Source of the DNA: SZUA-442 sp051011415 | GTDB taxonomy: Bacteria; Actinomycetota; Acidimicrobiia; Spongiisociales; UBA5794 | NCBI GenBank assembly: GCA_051011415.1 | Contig: JBPCTY010000062.1 | Location: forward strand, 1 to 7,124 | Direction: 5' to 3' | Length of the DNA stretch: 7,124 bases | Shown: positions 6,485-7,124 of the stretch, piece by piece | Numbering within the stretch: position 1 is the first letter of the stretch | Layout of the letters: each line of letters begins with the position of its first letter | Made by a program: the position numbers and the translations under genes | The notes under the pieces: model-generated | Told to the model about the DNA's origin: nothing | What the model saw: only the letters and a program-made list of their open reading frames with translations | The model's database searches: none

Positions 6485-6575
6485 TGCGTCGATCGTACGT
6501 CGCAAGACGAACGATTGAGATTGACAGGCGCTTGCCGCCAGACCCTCGAACTGGGTGGTCGAACGGTGAGCGTTA

Positions 6576-6621
6576 TGTGTCCATCAGACCAACCGCTTTT
6601 GCGGAAGGAACGATGGACGTA
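6576..6621 (+). other. Compound stem-loop in the rRNA leader
   Basis: GTCCATC (6579-6585) pairs perfectly with GATGGAC (6612-6618), extendable outward by three more pairs including two G-U. Inside it, CCGC-TTTT-GCGG (6593-6604) forms an apical hairpin, separated from the outer stem by seven bases on each side. The layout resembles an internal-loop RNA element; function unknown. Confidence 0.55.
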
Positions 6622-6629
6622 CAAGCCAA

Positions 6630-6702
6630 CGGTCATACATATAGAGGACCCGTCCTCGTATGGCCGACGGTCATGCACATGAGGACTTGTCCTCGCATGG
6701 CC
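6630..6702 (+). repeat. Tandem duplicated stem-loops with a compensatory change
   Basis: Two adjacent units (6630-6666 and 6669-6702) share the same fold. Outer arms GGTCATAC/GTATGGCC in unit 1 and GGTCATGC/GCATGGCC in unit 2 pair over eight positions with one G-U. A 5' bulge follows (ATATA, 5 bases, or ACAT, 4 bases), then an inner GAGGA/UCCUC stem with a four-base loop (CCCG or CUUG; CUUG is a known stable tetraloop). The A-U to G-C double change between the copies preserves pairing, which points to selection on RNA structure. Confidence 0.75.
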
Positions 6703-6728
6703 ACATCCTTTTGAGGGATGAAAAACAC

Positions 6729-6760
6729 TCCTGGTCTGTGTGATACACACAGACACAGGA
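6729..6760 (+). other. Strong hairpin just upstream of 16S rRNA
   Basis: GTCTGTGTG (6734-6742) pairs with CACACAGAC (6746-6754) around an ATA loop. The stem is extended by TCCTG/CAGGA (6729-6733 with 6756-6760) with one bulged A at 6755, giving 14 pairs. No U-tract follows, so it is not a typical intrinsic terminator; a processing or folding element 20 bases before the mature 16S end is more likely. Confidence 0.6.
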
Positions 6761-6779
6761 TCTGTTCTCATCGAGAACT

Positions 6780-7124
<345 letters not shown>

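Larger units (their letters stand above)
6424..6779 (+). other. Transcribed leader of the rRNA operon
   Basis: This stretch of about 356 bases between the P2 start and 16S codes for no recognisable protein. It is packed with inverted repeats: 6435-6449 (ACAGC/GCTGT), 6527-6539 (GGCG/CGCC), 6542-6556 (ACCC/GGGT), 6576-6621, the tandem pair 6630-6666 and 6669-6702, 6704-6720 (CATCC/GGATG), 6729-6760 and 6764-6778 (GTTCTC/GAGAAC). It also carries a boxA-like motif. Known roles of such leaders are antitermination, assembly of the nascent subunit and RNase III-type processing; the partner strand 3' of 16S is outside the window. Confidence 0.75.

Noticed and set aside
6521..6526. Perfect TTGACA in the rRNA leader as a further promoter
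   Set aside because: No -10-like hexamer occurs 16-19 bases downstream (the region reads CCTCGA).
6729..6760. Intrinsic terminator or attenuator before 16S
   Set aside because: The stem is strong but no U-tract follows, and a terminator here would silence the rRNA operon.

Overview
The window is moderately GC-rich bacterial chromosome with five protein genes and the 5' end of a ribosomal RNA operon. The 16S fragment (from about 6780 to the right edge), the boxA-like rRNA leader motif, the frequent lack of leaders and the lysine-tailed Ku all suggest a high-GC actinobacterial lineage. My best guess from the 16S text is an Acidimicrobiia-like organism, but this rests on pattern memory and not on a database comparison.

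Left half (1-4116): a bacterial non-homologous end-joining (NHEJ) locus. On the minus strand, ligD runs off the left edge. It encodes an ATP-dependent DNA ligase D with domain order phosphoesterase - ligase - polymerase, and is cut just as the polymerase domain begins. Divergently, on the plus strand, ku encodes the Ku end-binding protein. Eighteen bases after ku comes a gene for an unusual protein joining a MerR-type helix-turn-helix to four tetratricopeptide (TPR) repeats, and 60 bases after that a gene for a 64-residue two-helix membrane protein. Ku holds broken ends and recruits LigD, which trims, fills and seals them. The roles of the two downstream genes are unknown.

Middle (4135-6147): a strong bidirectional hairpin separates the ku operon from a convergent minus-strand gene. 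That gene encodes a 652-residue lipoprotein combining a blue-copper (cupredoxin) domain, a NosD/pectate-lyase-like right-handed beta-helix and three C-terminal membrane helices, the middle one resembling PLDc_N.

Right part (6148-7124): about 240 bases without a convincing gene, then two candidate tandem rRNA promoters, a transcribed leader of about 356 bases full of hairpins, and the start of 16S rRNA. The leader carries a boxA-like antitermination motif and two tandem stem-loops related by duplication, with a compensatory A-U to G-C change between the copies. This is the best structural-RNA signal in the window.

Several genes (ku, the lipoprotein, possibly ligD) have a -10-like hexamer 6 to 9 bases before the start codon and no Shine-Dalgarno sequence, which suggests leaderless transcripts.
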